This document shows positions 28,167 through 37,455 of a DNA stretch of 64,000 nucleotides, piece after piece. The notes under the pieces were generated by a model that did not search any database, was not told the origin of the DNA, and was given only the letters and a program-made list of their open reading frames with translations. The position numbers were made by a program, and so were the translations under genes. This stretch comes from Oceanobacillus neutriphilus (lineage in GTDB: Bacteria > Bacillota > Bacilli > Bacillales > Amphibacillaceae). The first letter of the stretch is position 1, and every line of letters starts with the position of its first letter. The stretch lies in contig NZ_BMLW01000006.1 in the NCBI RefSeq assembly GCF_014645515.1, positions 186,001 through 250,000 on the forward strand. Direction: 5' to 3'.

Positions 28167-29099
28167 ATGGAAACTGTGTTAGAAATTAAAAACTTAAATA
28201 AGAAATATAAAAGCCAATATGCTCTTAAAGATGTTTCTTTATCCATCCAAAAAGGAGAAATCTATGGTTTGATCGGCAGAAATGGAGCGGGGAAAACAAC
28301 ACTATTAAAAGCCATTGTAAAATTAATTGATCCAACAAATGGACAGATTGCTTTGTTCGGGTCTTCATCGGAAAAAAGCTGGGTAAAGGCTTTACGCAGA
28401 ACCGGCAGTGTTATCGAAATCCCTGTTGCCTATGAATCACTTTCCGGTTGGGAAAACCTTGCCTATTACTGCAAATTACGGGGAATTATTGATGAAAAAA
28501 CTATTATCCAGGAGACGCTGGATATCGTAGGTTTAGATCCAAAAGATAAAAAGAAATTTAAAAATTATTCCTTAGGAATGAAGCAGAAACTGGGGATCGC
28601 CATCGCCATTTTATCCCGTCCTGATTTTCTGATACTGGATGAACCGATTAACGGGCTGGATCCCCTCTCTATCGTGGAATTCCGCCAATTGTTAAAACGG
28701 CTGCAGCAGGAGCAAGGGATGACTATCATTATTTCAAGTCATATCTTATCTGAACTTTATCATGTCGCTACCCGATTTGGAATTATCCATCATGGTGAAT
28801 TAGTGAAAGAAATCTCAAAGAATGAATTTGAGACGCTAAGCCAAGAGTATATTGTATTACAGACTTCACAGATGGATAACGCCAGCCGTGTTCTGAAAGA
28901 AACAAATCATTATCAGATTAAGATTATTGCCAAAGATACGATGCATATTTTCGATGACTCAAATCAAATCAATCACATTACTGTTTTGCTGGTACAGCAG
29001 CAAATTCCTATTGATGGGATCTATTACCAAAAACAAGATTTAGAAAAATATTTCACAAGCTTAGTTCGTGACGAGACGGAGGAGATTACCTATGGTTAA
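28167..29099 (+). CDS. ABC transporter ATP-binding protein, BcrA/lantibiotic-immunity type
   Basis: 310-aa ATPase of a peptide-antibiotic exporter type. Walker A GRNGAGKTT, signature YSLGMKQKLGIA (the SLGMKQ form is typical of BcrA-like proteins), Walker B FLILDEPINGLD, H-loop IIISSHILSELYH. The C-terminal 90 residues are a poorly conserved accessory region. ATG at 28167 has GGGAGG upstream; a longer frame from 28101 is rejected. Pairs with the overlapping permease gene, and faces a two-component system like B. subtilis ycbLM-ycbNO. Confidence 0.85.
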   Translation: METVLEIKNLNKKYKSQYALKDVSLSIQKGEIYGLIGRNGAGKTTLLKAIVKLIDPTNGQIALFGSSSEKSWVKALRRTGSVIEIPVAYESLSGWENLAYYCKLRGIIDEKTIIQETLDIVGLDPKDKKKFKNYSLGMKQKLGIAIAILSRPDFLILDEPINGLDPLSIVEFRQLLKRLQQEQGMTIIISSHILSELYHVATRFGIIHHGELVKEISKNEFETLSQEYIVLQTSQMDNASRVLKETNHYQIKIIAKDTMHIFDDSNQINHITVLLVQQQIPIDGIYYQKQDLEKYFTSLVRDETEEITYG

Positions 29100-29865
29100 T
29101 GCGGTACGTGCAGACCTTTATCGCTTATTTCATACAAAAGGATTTTATATTACCCAGCTTTTATTAATCTTGTTTGTAGTCATCAGTGTTTTAGCAGAAG
29201 CCACCGGAAATGTTGGTGTAAATTTAGAGGAAACGACAGATATACAAAGCCATTTACAGGTTAATGATTGGGACAGCTATCAGACATTCATCGCTTTTTC
29301 CAGCATGGCAAGCTTTCTGATTTATTTCTGTCTGCCATTACTTGTTATGATTGCAGGCTATGATTTTGTTCATAAGAGTTATAAAAATCAATTGACTTCA
29401 GGTGTTTCCCGTTTCCAGTACTTCGGATCGAAGTATTTGATTTTCATCGTAGTCACAGCCCTGCAATTTCTTTTTTATTACACTTCTGCTTTTCTTACTG
29501 CTGCTGTTAAGAATGGAATTGGTACCGCCCCTAAGGATTTCTGGATTAATGCTTTACAAACAATAGGAATCCAATTTATAGCTTTCCAGGCTATTTTTAT
29601 CATTGGCCTTTGCATTCTGGTAATTACTTTTTCCAATGTAAGCAGCATTATCAGTATCATTGTCATTCCATTGATTATCAATATTTTAAGCGCTGTTCTC
29701 AACATCGGCTGGCTGAAGTATTTCGACTTTCAATATGGGATAAATTTTGCCTGGATACGTGACTTACCGGATTTTTCCTGGCTGGTTTTCCTGTGCTTCA
29801 GTTTAGGTGTTATCATTGTTATGAGCTATATTGCTTATCAGGCTTTTCGCCATAAAAGCTTATAA
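29092..29865 (+). CDS. ABC transporter permease of the BcrA-type exporter
   Basis: 257-aa membrane protein with about six helices and a 60-residue first extracytoplasmic loop (residues ~38-75). It begins MVNAVRADLYRLFHTKGFY, the usual start of this permease group. The ATG overlaps the ATPase stop by 8 bp with GGAGGAG upstream, so translation is coupled. Likely role: removal of a peptide antibiotic or self-protection; substrate unknown. Confidence 0.8.
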   Translation: MVNAVRADLYRLFHTKGFYITQLLLILFVVISVLAEATGNVGVNLEETTDIQSHLQVNDWDSYQTFIAFSSMASFLIYFCLPLLVMIAGYDFVHKSYKNQLTSGVSRFQYFGSKYLIFIVVTALQFLFYYTSAFLTAAVKNGIGTAPKDFWINALQTIGIQFIAFQAIFIIGLCILVITFSNVSSIISIIVIPLIINILSAVLNIGWLKYFDFQYGINFAWIRDLPDFSWLVFLCFSLGVIIVMSYIAYQAFRHKSL

Positions 29866-29889
29866 GAAGGATGTTTTCATTATAAAGGA

Positions 29890-29930
29890 AATAAAGTACT
29901 ATTGTTTCTGGCAAGCAATAGTACTTTATT
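29890..29930. terminator. Bidirectional terminator, ABC exporter / histidine kinase
   Basis: 15-bp perfect stem AATAAAGTACTATTG / CAATAGTACTTTATT with an 11-base loop and a T-rich right flank, between convergent operons. Confidence 0.88.
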
Positions 29931-29959
29931 CTTTTATTCAACTCAGCCCTCCCCTGCTT

Positions 29960-30844
29960 TCACGCATGTGGCCAATCCAAGATCACCATAAATAAATCTT
30001 CTTTCTCTTGAATAATCAAATAGCCGCCTGTTAATTCGGCCAGTTCTTTTGCAATATATAAACCTAACCCCGAGGAATCCTCTGTTTTAGACATATTTTC
30101 TGAATAAAAGCGCGTCGTCAGCCTTTCTAAATTCTTAATTGGCTGCCGCTCCCGATTGATTACTTCTACCTGGATTCTCCCTTGCGTTTCACTTATACGA
30201 ACCTGTAAATAATCTCTTCCATGTTTTAAAACATTTCCGAAAATATTTTGCATAATTCGCTTTAATAAATCGGCGTCATTTGTAATCATAAAGGCTTGCT
30301 CAAGATCAACTTCTACTGCAAACTTCTTTTCATTAAGCACATCATAAAACTGCAGGAGCTCCTGCTTAACAAGCTCTGTCAGATTTACAGGCTCAAAGAC
30401 TGGTTGAACAGACTGCTCTAAAAGATTTTGGTATTCTAATAAAATATCTAAACGCCCGGAAACCGTGCGTATATTATCTTGAATTTTCTCTAATATTTCC
30501 TGTTCGTCTGTGTTCTTTCTCAAAAGCTGCTGCGTATAACCGCTGGCGACTGTCAACGGTGTACGAATGTCATGGGTAATGTTGTGAAGAGCTAATTTTA
30601 ATGTCTCCTGTTCTTGCCAGCTGACTACTTTCGTCTCTCTCAGCTCTTCAAAAAGCAGGTTAAACGCATTTATTACTTTTTCTACTTCCATATTCTGTGT
30701 TTTACTTGTTAACAGCAAATTAGTTTCAGAGGTTTTCTTTGCTTCTATATCAATCAATAATCTTTTTAGAGCGTATTTTTGTCGAAAATAGAAAAAGGCA
30801 AAAATACAGCATATACCGATTAATAAAATAACAAGGATTATCAT
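29960..30844 (-). CDS. Sensor histidine kinase
   Basis: 294-aa kinase with one N-terminal membrane helix (residues ~1-18), a short linker, HisKA domain with the phospho-acceptor His in ALHNITHDIRTPLTVASGY, and a HATPase domain with an N-box (NIFGNVLKHG) and GLGLYIAKELAELTGG. The lack of an extracytoplasmic loop suggests it senses in the membrane or through a transporter. Overlaps the regulator gene by 4 bp. Similar in build to YcbM-type kinases next to BcrA-like exporters. Confidence 0.9.
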   Translation of the reverse strand: MIILVILLIGICCIFAFFYFRQKYALKRLLIDIEAKKTSETNLLLTSKTQNMEVEKVINAFNLLFEELRETKVVSWQEQETLKLALHNITHDIRTPLTVASGYTQQLLRKNTDEQEILEKIQDNIRTVSGRLDILLEYQNLLEQSVQPVFEPVNLTELVKQELLQFYDVLNEKKFAVEVDLEQAFMITNDADLLKRIMQNIFGNVLKHGRDYLQVRISETQGRIQVEVINRERQPIKNLERLTTRFYSENMSKTEDSSGLGLYIAKELAELTGGYLIIQEKEDLFMVILDWPHA

Positions 30845-31524
30845 CTCTTTTCACCTGCCAGACGCACGCCAAGCCCCCAAATTGTTTCAATATATTCTTC
30901 TTCTGAATCTAAGACAGCAATCTTTTTCCGTAAATTACTCAGCTGTGCATTTAAGGAATTATCTCCCGGCAAATAGCTCTCCTCCCAAATGGTTTCGTAC
31001 AACTGCTCTTTCGTAAAGATCTGATTAGGATGCTTTAATAGATATGTTAGAATTTCAAATTCCTTCTTACCAAGCCGTACACTTTCCTCATTACGTGAAA
31101 TTTCAAAATTAGACATATCTACCATAATATTTTTGACGTATCGTAAGTTATCTGTCTTGCGATCTTGTCTAAAATGACGTAACTGAACCGTCACTCTGGC
31201 AAATAATTCGTTATCATCAAAAGGCTTCGTAATATAATCATTGGCTCCATTCAGCAAATATTCACTGACAAGTCTCTTCTCCCCCAAAGCTGTCAGCATA
31301 ATCACAGGTACTTGACTGACTTTGCGAATCTCTGATAATACCTGATCACCGTTCTTTCCAGGCAGCATGATATCCAGCAATACTAAATCAGGAGATTCTT
31401 GTTGAAACAAAAGTAATCCTTCCGTTCCCGAATAGGCTCCTATAACATGATAGCTTTCTGATAATAGCTCTACTAACATTTGATTGATTTCGTTATTGTC
31501 TTCCACCACTAAAATTTTCGCCAT
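30841..31524 (-). CDS. OmpR-family response regulator
   Basis: 227-aa regulator. The receiver domain has the acidic pair EDN near the start, phospho-Asp in LVLLDIMLPG, and the conserved ITKPF lysine; the C-terminal winged-helix DNA-binding domain ends TIWGLGVRLAGEKR. ATG at 31524 (MAKILVVEDN) has GGGAG 10 bases upstream; the open frame continues to 31779 but overlaps the mnt operon and is not used. Pairs with the kinase downstream; probably controls the convergent ABC exporter. Confidence 0.9.
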   Translation of the reverse strand: MAKILVVEDNNEINQMLVELLSESYHVIGAYSGTEGLLLFQQESPDLVLLDIMLPGKNGDQVLSEIRKVSQVPVIMLTALGEKRLVSEYLLNGANDYITKPFDDNELFARVTVQLRHFRQDRKTDNLRYVKNIMVDMSNFEISRNEESVRLGKKEFEILTYLLKHPNQIFTKEQLYETIWEESYLPGDNSLNAQLSNLRKKIAVLDSEEEYIETIWGLGVRLAGEKR

Positions 31525-31625
31525 ACATTGATTACTCCCACTATTTTCTTTTACTAGTAGTATAGCAAAAGAAAAAGGAATTCCATATCCTATCAGATAC
31601 GAAACTCCTTTTCCACAAAAATATT

Positions 31626-32513
31626 TTATGCTTCCTGTTCCTCTCTCAACTCTGCCGGCCGGACCAATCTCGAAATCAGACCGTGCTTTGGAGAAAGCAG
31701 GAAGGTTACGAAAAAGATACATCCTGTTGCAAGTGCCATAGAGCCGGAAATAGATGTATCCAGCCATGTTGCTATCCAATAACCGATAATGGCTGATAAT
31801 ACGCCGAATCCGCCGCTGAGAAACAGCATAACGATCAACTTATCTGTCCATAGATAAGCTGCCGCTGCAGGTGTAATCAGCATCGCAACCACGAGGATCG
31901 CACCGACCGCGTCAAAGGAAGCAACTGTTGTTACCGATACAAGCGTCATAAATAAATAGTGAAAGAATATCACCGGAATTCCTAAGCTCGCTGCCAACGC
32001 CGCATCAAAGGAGGTAATCTTCCATTCTTTATAAAAAGCAACAATAAAGAAAATCACTACTAACAATACGAGCAAAAGTAATGCTGTTGCTTTGGGAATA
32101 GATCCGATCAAAGGAATATCCATTGTTGTAAATGGAATAAATGTAATCTCTCCCATCAGGGCGTGCTTTACATCTAAATGGACATTACCGACCGAAGTTG
32201 AGATTAGAATAACCCCAATAGCAAACAATGACGTAAACACAATACCTAAGGAGGCATCATGCCGAACCTTCAAGCTGGATAGTGTCTGAACCAGGAACGC
32301 AGTGAGAATACCTGCAAAAATACCGCCTATCAGCATTGCTGGTCCACTAACCTCCTGTGTGACCATATAAGCTAATACGATACCTAATAATACAGTATGG
32401 CTGATTCCATCTGCCATCATTGCCTGTTTTCTAAGAATAAGGAAGACCCCGATCAACCCGCAGGATAAACCCACCAGAGAAGCTGTTAAAATAATCCACA
32501 TGGAGTAGCTCAT
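31626..32513 (-). CDS. mntD: Metal ABC transporter permease MntD
   Basis: 295-aa ABC-3 family permease with about eight helices. Conserved DGISHTVLLGIVLAY and VVAMLITPAAAAYLW motifs. Last gene of a four-gene operon SBP-ATPase-permease-permease, the same order as B. subtilis mntABCD. Overlaps mntC by 4 bp. Manganese rather than zinc is inferred from the operon order and the MntR-like boxes upstream. Confidence 0.8.
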   Translation of the reverse strand: MSYSMWIILTASLVGLSCGLIGVFLILRKQAMMADGISHTVLLGIVLAYMVTQEVSGPAMLIGGIFAGILTAFLVQTLSSLKVRHDASLGIVFTSLFAIGVILISTSVGNVHLDVKHALMGEITFIPFTTMDIPLIGSIPKATALLLLVLLVVIFFIVAFYKEWKITSFDAALAASLGIPVIFFHYLFMTLVSVTTVASFDAVGAILVVAMLITPAAAAYLWTDKLIVMLFLSGGFGVLSAIIGYWIATWLDTSISGSMALATGCIFFVTFLLSPKHGLISRLVRPAELREEQEA

Positions 32514-33433
32514 TGTGATCTTCCTCCCCTTCCTGTCATAACCTGCTGATCCAACTGAGAGGATCGCTGCTGCATTTTAAATTGGATATAACGAATAACA
32601 ATCCCATGCTCTTTTCCGAAAAATAAGGATATAGCAAAAATTGCTGCCGAAGTAAGTACGATAAACGGTCCAGTTGGCAATCCACTGCCAGTTGAACTTA
32701 CCCATGTACCGAATGCACCGGATATTCCTCCAATAACAGAAGAAAGTAATATCATCATTTTAAAAGAATGGGTCCAATACCTTGCGCTTACAGATGGAAT
32801 AATTAGCATAGCTGCCATTAAAATAACACCGACAGCCTGTATGCCAATAACAATCGTTGTTACCAGTACAATGGTGTAAAGTACATTCATACCGCGTATA
32901 GATAATCCAATACCCTTTGCGAAATCAGGGTCGAATAAAAATAATTTCCATTCCTTAAAAGCGATGAATATAATAAAAATAACAATCGCTGCCAGGACAA
33001 CCATGGTAATAACATCAGAACGCACCATTGCCGCAGCCTGCCCGTAGATAAAGTTGTTTAGCCCGCTCTGATTTCCTCCGGGAGAACGGTTGGCAATTGC
33101 CAAAAGCATCACTCCAACGCCGTAAAAGACAGATAATGTCATCCCCATAGCTGTGTCTTCTGTAATTCGGCTTGCACTCGTAAACCATTGAATAAAGAAT
33201 GCTCCTAATAGAGCACTAAGCGCAGCACCAATAACAAGCAATAACAGATTTTTTTCCTGAATAATTAAGAAAGCTACAACAACGCCGGGAAGGGCTGCAT
33301 GGGACAAAGCGTCACTCATCAGATTTTGTCTTTTCCAATAAGCTAAACACCCGATCCCTCCTGCAGCAATTCCTAAAATCATTGTACTTGCCATAACCCA
33401 TACTGTATTAATGTGAAGTAGATTGGATAACAT
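32510..33433 (-). CDS. mntC: Metal ABC transporter permease MntC
   Basis: 307-aa ABC-3 permease, paralogue of the next gene. DALSHAALPGVVVAFL and GVILMAAMLIIPSVSARYW motifs are clear. ATG at 33433 has AAAGGGAG upstream and lies 26 bp inside the end of the ATPase gene. Forms a heterodimeric channel with MntD. Confidence 0.8.
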   Translation of the reverse strand: MLSNLLHINTVWVMASTMILGIAAGGIGCLAYWKRQNLMSDALSHAALPGVVVAFLIIQEKNLLLLVIGAALSALLGAFFIQWFTSASRITEDTAMGMTLSVFYGVGVMLLAIANRSPGGNQSGLNNFIYGQAAAMVRSDVITMVVLAAIVIFIIFIAFKEWKLFLFDPDFAKGIGLSIRGMNVLYTIVLVTTIVIGIQAVGVILMAAMLIIPSVSARYWTHSFKMMILLSSVIGGISGAFGTWVSSTGSGLPTGPFIVLTSAAIFAISLFFGKEHGIVIRYIQFKMQQRSSQLDQQVMTGRGGRSQ

Positions 33434-34181
33434 ATTGATCTCCCTTTCCAACCCATTGCATATCCCCACCATACGTTGTTGCTATATTATCTTTTGTGAA
33501 TACTTCTTCTGTTTCACCATGTGCATATACTTTTTTATTTAAAAATAAAACATGATCAAAATATTCAGGGACTGTTTGTAAATCATGATGGACGACCAAA
33601 ACGGTCTTTCCATTACTTTTTAATTCTTTCAAAATGGTCATAATCGCTTTTTCTGTGGATGCATCTACTCCTGCCAACGGTTCATCCATAAAGTATAATT
33701 CTGCATCTTGAGCCAGTGCCCGCGCCAAAAATACACGCTGCTGCTGCCCGCCTGACAACTGGCTGATCTGCCGATGTGCGTAGGATTCCATGCCCATTTT
33801 CTTTAAGGCATTCATCGCTTTTTCTTTATCTTTTTTTGAAGGAATCCGGAACCAGCCAATCTTTCCATATAGACCCATTGTTACAACGTCAAGCGCATCC
33901 GTCGGGAAATCCCAGTCAACAGACCCACGCTGAGGAACATAACCGATTTTCTTCTTCGCAGTTTTAAAAGGACTATCCCAAAAGCTGACATTTCCTGTCA
34001 GCTTAGGGTGAAGTCCTAACATGGTCTTAATTAGTGTTGATTTGCCGGCACCGTTAGGACCGACAATTGCTGTAATCGTTCCTTCTTTTACTTCAAAACT
34101 CACATCATTTAATACTTTATTTTTTTGGTAGGAAGCTGATAAATCATCCACATTTATTACAGATGATACCACTTTACTCAT
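33408..34181 (-). CDS. mntB: Metal ABC transporter ATP-binding protein MntB
   Basis: 257-aa ATPase. Walker A GPNGAGKST, signature LSGGQQQRVF, Walker B LYFMDEPLAGVD, H-loop LVVHHDL. The ATG at 34181 overlaps the mntA stop by 8 bp; GGAGG lies only two bases before it, so a downstream GTG or upstream ATG start (34202) cannot be excluded. Confidence 0.85.
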   Translation of the reverse strand: MSKVVSSVINVDDLSASYQKNKVLNDVSFEVKEGTITAIVGPNGAGKSTLIKTMLGLHPKLTGNVSFWDSPFKTAKKKIGYVPQRGSVDWDFPTDALDVVTMGLYGKIGWFRIPSKKDKEKAMNALKKMGMESYAHRQISQLSGGQQQRVFLARALAQDAELYFMDEPLAGVDASTEKAIMTILKELKSNGKTVLVVHHDLQTVPEYFDHVLFLNKKVYAHGETEEVFTKDNIATTYGGDMQWVGKGDQYVIQSTSH

Positions 34182-35139
34182 CTCCTCCAGATAATGCATC
34201 ATAAATTGTGTTTATATTATGTTCATACATTCCGATATAAGTACCTTCTTCTGTACCTTCTTCTCCCATTGCATCGGAGTATAATTCTCCGCCGATTTCT
34301 ACATCAACGTCTTGATCGGCAGCTCCTTCAATTACTGCGTTTATTGTGTCCTGATTGACACTGCTCTCTACAAAGATAGCTGGAACATTATGTTCTACAA
34401 TGGTAGCTATTGTATCGTTCACATCAGAAACACCAGCTTCACTTTCTGTACTTATTCCTTGCAGACCTACTACTTCAATGTCATTTAATCTTCCAAAATA
34501 ACTAAATGCATCATGAGCAGTTACCAGGTAGCGCTGGTCATCAGGAATATCCTTTAATTTTTCCGCTTCTGCCCCTAATTCTTCCAGTTTCGCAAAATAT
34601 TCTTGTTTATTTTCTTCCAGCTGATCAGCATATTCTGGTGCATATTCTTTTAACTCTTCAACACCAGCGTCCAATGCCTGCTGCCATAAGTCGTAATCAA
34701 ACCATACGTGTGGATCAGTCGCACCTTCTTCATCTGTTAATAGCTCATCTTCCGGTAATGTATCAGCTATGGCCAGTGCCGGCTTTTCTTCACCAATAGA
34801 TTCTAATGGTTCAATCATATTAGCTTCTAAATTCAAACCACTATACAATACGACATCTGCTCCTTGCAATTTTGATATATCACTTTCTGTAGGATCGTAT
34901 AAATGCGGGTCAACAGAAGGTCCCATCAGGCTTTCCACGTTCACTAGATCGCCGCCGATTTCAGATATCGGCTGCCCGATTTGCGCGATGGTTGTGACAA
35001 CTTCAATTGGCTCATCATCTGCAGCGCCTTCCTCCCCTTCATTTGCATTTCCTTCTTCATTATCTGAGCCGCAAGCTGCTAATAACAGTACTCCCATTAG
35101 TATAGCAAAGCCCAGTATTCTCTTCCAAGCTTTCTTCAT
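34174..35139 (-). CDS. mntA: Metal-binding lipoprotein MntA (ZnuA/TroA family)
   Basis: 321-aa cluster-A1 binding protein. Lipobox LAAC after the signal peptide, then an acidic linker. Metal ligands are expected at His in DPHLYDP (about residue 73), His in DPHVWFD, Glu/His near TAHDAFSYFG, and Asp/Glu near the C-terminus (GGELYSDAMG). It lacks the long His-rich loop common in zinc-specific ZnuA, which fits manganese. ATG at 35139 with GGGAGG upstream. Confidence 0.85.
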   Translation of the reverse strand: MKKAWKRILGFAILMGVLLLAACGSDNEEGNANEGEEGAADDEPIEVVTTIAQIGQPISEIGGDLVNVESLMGPSVDPHLYDPTESDISKLQGADVVLYSGLNLEANMIEPLESIGEEKPALAIADTLPEDELLTDEEGATDPHVWFDYDLWQQALDAGVEELKEYAPEYADQLEENKQEYFAKLEELGAEAEKLKDIPDDQRYLVTAHDAFSYFGRLNDIEVVGLQGISTESEAGVSDVNDTIATIVEHNVPAIFVESSVNQDTINAVIEGAADQDVDVEIGGELYSDAMGEEGTEEGTYIGMYEHNINTIYDALSGGDE

Positions 35140-35158
35140 CTTTCTTCCTCCCTTGTTT

Positions 35159-35173
35159 TTTGCATAAGGCAAA
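35159..35173. promoter_or_regulatory. MntR-like operator, downstream box
   Basis: TTTGCATAAGGCAAA, a 15-bp palindrome close to the TTTGC-N5-GCAAA form of MntR sites. It lies between the mntA promoter and start codon. A second related box, TTTCACAAGGGAAA, lies at about 35245-35258 upstream of the -35. Manganese-dependent repression by MntR is inferred. Confidence 0.55.
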
Positions 35174-35191
35174 CTTTATTATCTACCCCCT

Positions 35192-35220
35192 ACTTTATGC
35201 AGTATATTTCATTTTGTCAA
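35192..35220 (-). promoter_or_regulatory. mntABCD promoter
   Basis: Minus strand: perfect -35 TTGACA (35215-35220), 17 bases, -10 TAAAGT (35192-35197). About 55 bp before the mntA start and flanked by the two MntR-like boxes. Confidence 0.65.
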
Positions 35221-35530
35221 GTAAATTTTATCTTGTCTATTATTTTTCACAAGGGAAACTTTAATTCCATTATATTACAGTAAACGTTTACATAGTTGGC
35301 AAATTAGAATATTTATCAGAATAATCAAGCTCTAAAAATACAGATTTATTTTTAAATTTTTTTAGCATAAAATAAACTTGGATAGCTAATGAATGAATCA
35401 TTACTGCTTGTTTTTTATTCTCCACAGTATTTAACATTCTATTCAGATCAAAATAAGTCTGTTAAAACCTCAGAAAAACAGATAAGATACTATTGAATCG
35501 AAATATCAATCTTCTCTATTATTATAGTAA

Positions 35531-35579
35531 TAAAAAAGCCGATATATTCTCATAGAGCCTATCAGAGAACATATCGGCT
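35531..35579 (-). terminator. spo0J terminator
   Basis: AGCCGATAT arm (35537-35545) pairs with ATATCGGCT (35571-35579), with extra inner pairing (TTCTC/GAGAA), and is followed on the minus strand by TTTTTTATTA. Five bases after the spo0J stop. Confidence 0.88.
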
Positions 35580-35584
35580 ATTTA

Positions 35585-36424
35585 TTATTTTTCAAGATAT
35601 TCCAGAATACGATTTAAATCATCATCATTATAAAATTCAATTTCAATTTTACCCTTTTGCTTTCCTTTATGAATATGAACGGCTGTTCCAAGAGTGTCGC
35701 GAAGCACCGTTTCTCTCTCCTGGATAAATATATCTTTTTTAGGCTTCTTCTTCTGTTTTTTTTCCTGTTTTTCGTTCATTTCTATTATAAGCTTCTCTAC
35801 TTGCCTTACATTTAACTTCTCTTTGCGTATTTTATTCGCTAAGACTTGGATAATTTCCGGATCCTTTAACCCGAGAAGTGCCCGACCATGCCCCATTGAC
35901 AGCTCACCGTTATTTATATAGGCAATAACCTCTTCAGGCAAAGATAATAAACGGATCATATTTGCAATATGTGAACGGCTTTTTCCTAATCTTTCAGAGA
36001 GTACATGCTGTGTAATATTCAGCTTCTCTACTAAATTTGCGTAGGCCTGTGCTTCTTCAATCGGAGTCAGGTTCTCACGTTGGAGGTTTTCTAATAACGC
36101 AATTTCCATCATACGTTCATCCGTTAATTCCCGGATGATAGCAGGAATTGTCTTGAGTCCAGCTTCTTTCGCTGCCCGGTATCTTCTTTCACCGACAACA
36201 ATTTCATAGCCTTTGAGACTTTTCCTTATAATAATTGGTTGAATGACACCATATTCTTTGATAGAATCCTTTAACTCTTCAATAGAGTCTGCTTGAAAGC
36301 TCTTTCTCGGCTGATAAGGATTGGGACGGCATTTAGATATTTCAATCTCTTGAATACTATCTTTATTGTCTTTTTCGACTTCTGGAAACAACGCATTAAT
36401 CCCTTTACCTAACCCTCTCTGCAT
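35585..36424 (-). CDS. spo0J: Chromosome-partitioning protein ParB (Spo0J)
   Basis: 279-aa ParB CTPase/DNA-clamp. N-terminal [14 protein letters not shown], which stimulates Soj; CTP-binding [12 protein letters not shown]; helix-turn-helix around [20 protein letters not shown]-terminal dimerisation domain. Binds parS sites, two of which are in this window. The start overlaps soj by 20 bp, with GAAGGAAGTG upstream. B. subtilis carries a parS inside spo0J; none was seen in this copy. Confidence 0.96.
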   Translation of the reverse strand: MQRGLGKGINALFPEVEKDNKDSIQEIEISKCRPNPYQPRKSFQADSIEELKDSIKEYGVIQPIIIRKSLKGYEIVVGERRYRAAKEAGLKTIPAIIRELTDERMMEIALLENLQRENLTPIEEAQAYANLVEKLNITQHVLSERLGKSRSHIANMIRLLSLPEEVIAYINNGELSMGHGRALLGLKDPEIIQVLANKIRKEKLNVRQVEKLIIEMNEKQEKKQKKKPKKDIFIQERETVLRDTLGTAVHIHKGKQKGKIEIEFYNDDDLNRILEYLEK

Positions 36425-37178
36425 TTGTCATCACTTCCTTCGCTAAATCAAGATATACCTCTGCACCGCGGGATCTGGGGTCATAAGAGATAATTGGCTG
36501 ACCATGACTTGGTGCTTCACCTAAACGAACATTTCTTGGAATAATTGTTTCAAATACTTTATCCTGGAAATACTTTTTCACTTCTTCAATAACTTGAATT
36601 CCAAGATTGGTACGTGCATCCAGCATTGTTAAAAGAACACCTTCAATCATTAATTCTTTATTTAAATGCTTTTGCACCAGTCTTATTGTATTTAATAATT
36701 GACTCAATCCTTCTAAAGCATAATACTCGCATTGTACCGGAATCATTACAGTATCTGACGCGGTTAATGCATTAATTGTCAGTAGTCCTAATGATGGCGG
36801 ACAATCAATAATAATATAATCATATTGATCTTTTATCTCACCTAATGCAGATTTCAAACGTATTTCTCTTGATATAATAGGAACAAGTTCGATTTCTGAT
36901 CCCGCCAGCTGTATCGTAGCAGGAATAATATCCAAGTTCTCTAAATTTGAAGAAACAATAACATCTTCTGCTGGCGTATCCTCTACTAACACATTGTAGA
37001 TACATTGATTAACATCTGCCTTATTAACGCCGACCCCACTCGTTGCATTTCCTTGAGGATCTGTATCAACAAGTAATACCTTATTTCCCAATGAAGCTAA
37101 ACAAGCGCTGACATTTACAGACGATGTTGTTTTTCCAACGCCTCCCTTTTGATTTGCGATGGATATAATTTTCCCCAT
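36405..37178 (-). CDS. soj: Chromosome-partitioning ATPase ParA (Soj)
   Basis: 257-aa ParA-type ATPase. Deviant Walker A KGGVGKTT at residues ~11-18, followed by DTDPQGNAT and [13 protein letters not shown]. Acts with Spo0J in origin segregation and regulates DnaA. Immediately upstream of and overlapping spo0J, the standard arrangement. Confidence 0.96.
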   Translation of the reverse strand: MGKIISIANQKGGVGKTTSSVNVSACLASLGNKVLLVDTDPQGNATSGVGVNKADVNQCIYNVLVEDTPAEDVIVSSNLENLDIIPATIQLAGSEIELVPIISREIRLKSALGEIKDQYDYIIIDCPPSLGLLTINALTASDTVMIPVQCEYYALEGLSQLLNTIRLVQKHLNKELMIEGVLLTMLDARTNLGIQVIEEVKKYFQDKVFETIIPRNVRLGEAPSHGQPIISYDPRSRGAEVYLDLAKEVMTNAERVR

Positions 37179-37401
37179 GTTGACACCTACCTTACTCGGA
37201 GGTTGTTCAAATCTTTCTTTATCAAAAAAACTTGAGCAATCACTTCTCTATTCACTATCATAGCATTTATTTATAAATTACGATGCTTTCTAGTAAATTT
37301 TAATTTAATTTTAATATAGAATCATTCAAAGTACCATCTTCAAATTCTTATATAAACAATTAATATACTCTATTATATATTAATTCTCTTCAAAATAAAT
37401 A

Positions 37402-37422
37402 CCCATCTTAACTAAAGATGGG
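37402..37422 (-). terminator. noc terminator
   Basis: CCCATCTT / AAGATGGG stem with a 5-base loop, followed on the minus strand by TATTTATTTT. 34 bp after the noc stop. Confidence 0.75.
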
Positions 37423-37455
37423 CAAAGAAAAACATAAATACCGATAATTCCGCAA

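Noticed and set aside
30841-31779. 312-codon reading of the response regulator
   Set aside because: The extra 85 N-terminal codons overlap the end of mntD and are not regulator-like; the receiver domain starts at MAKILVVEDN (31524).
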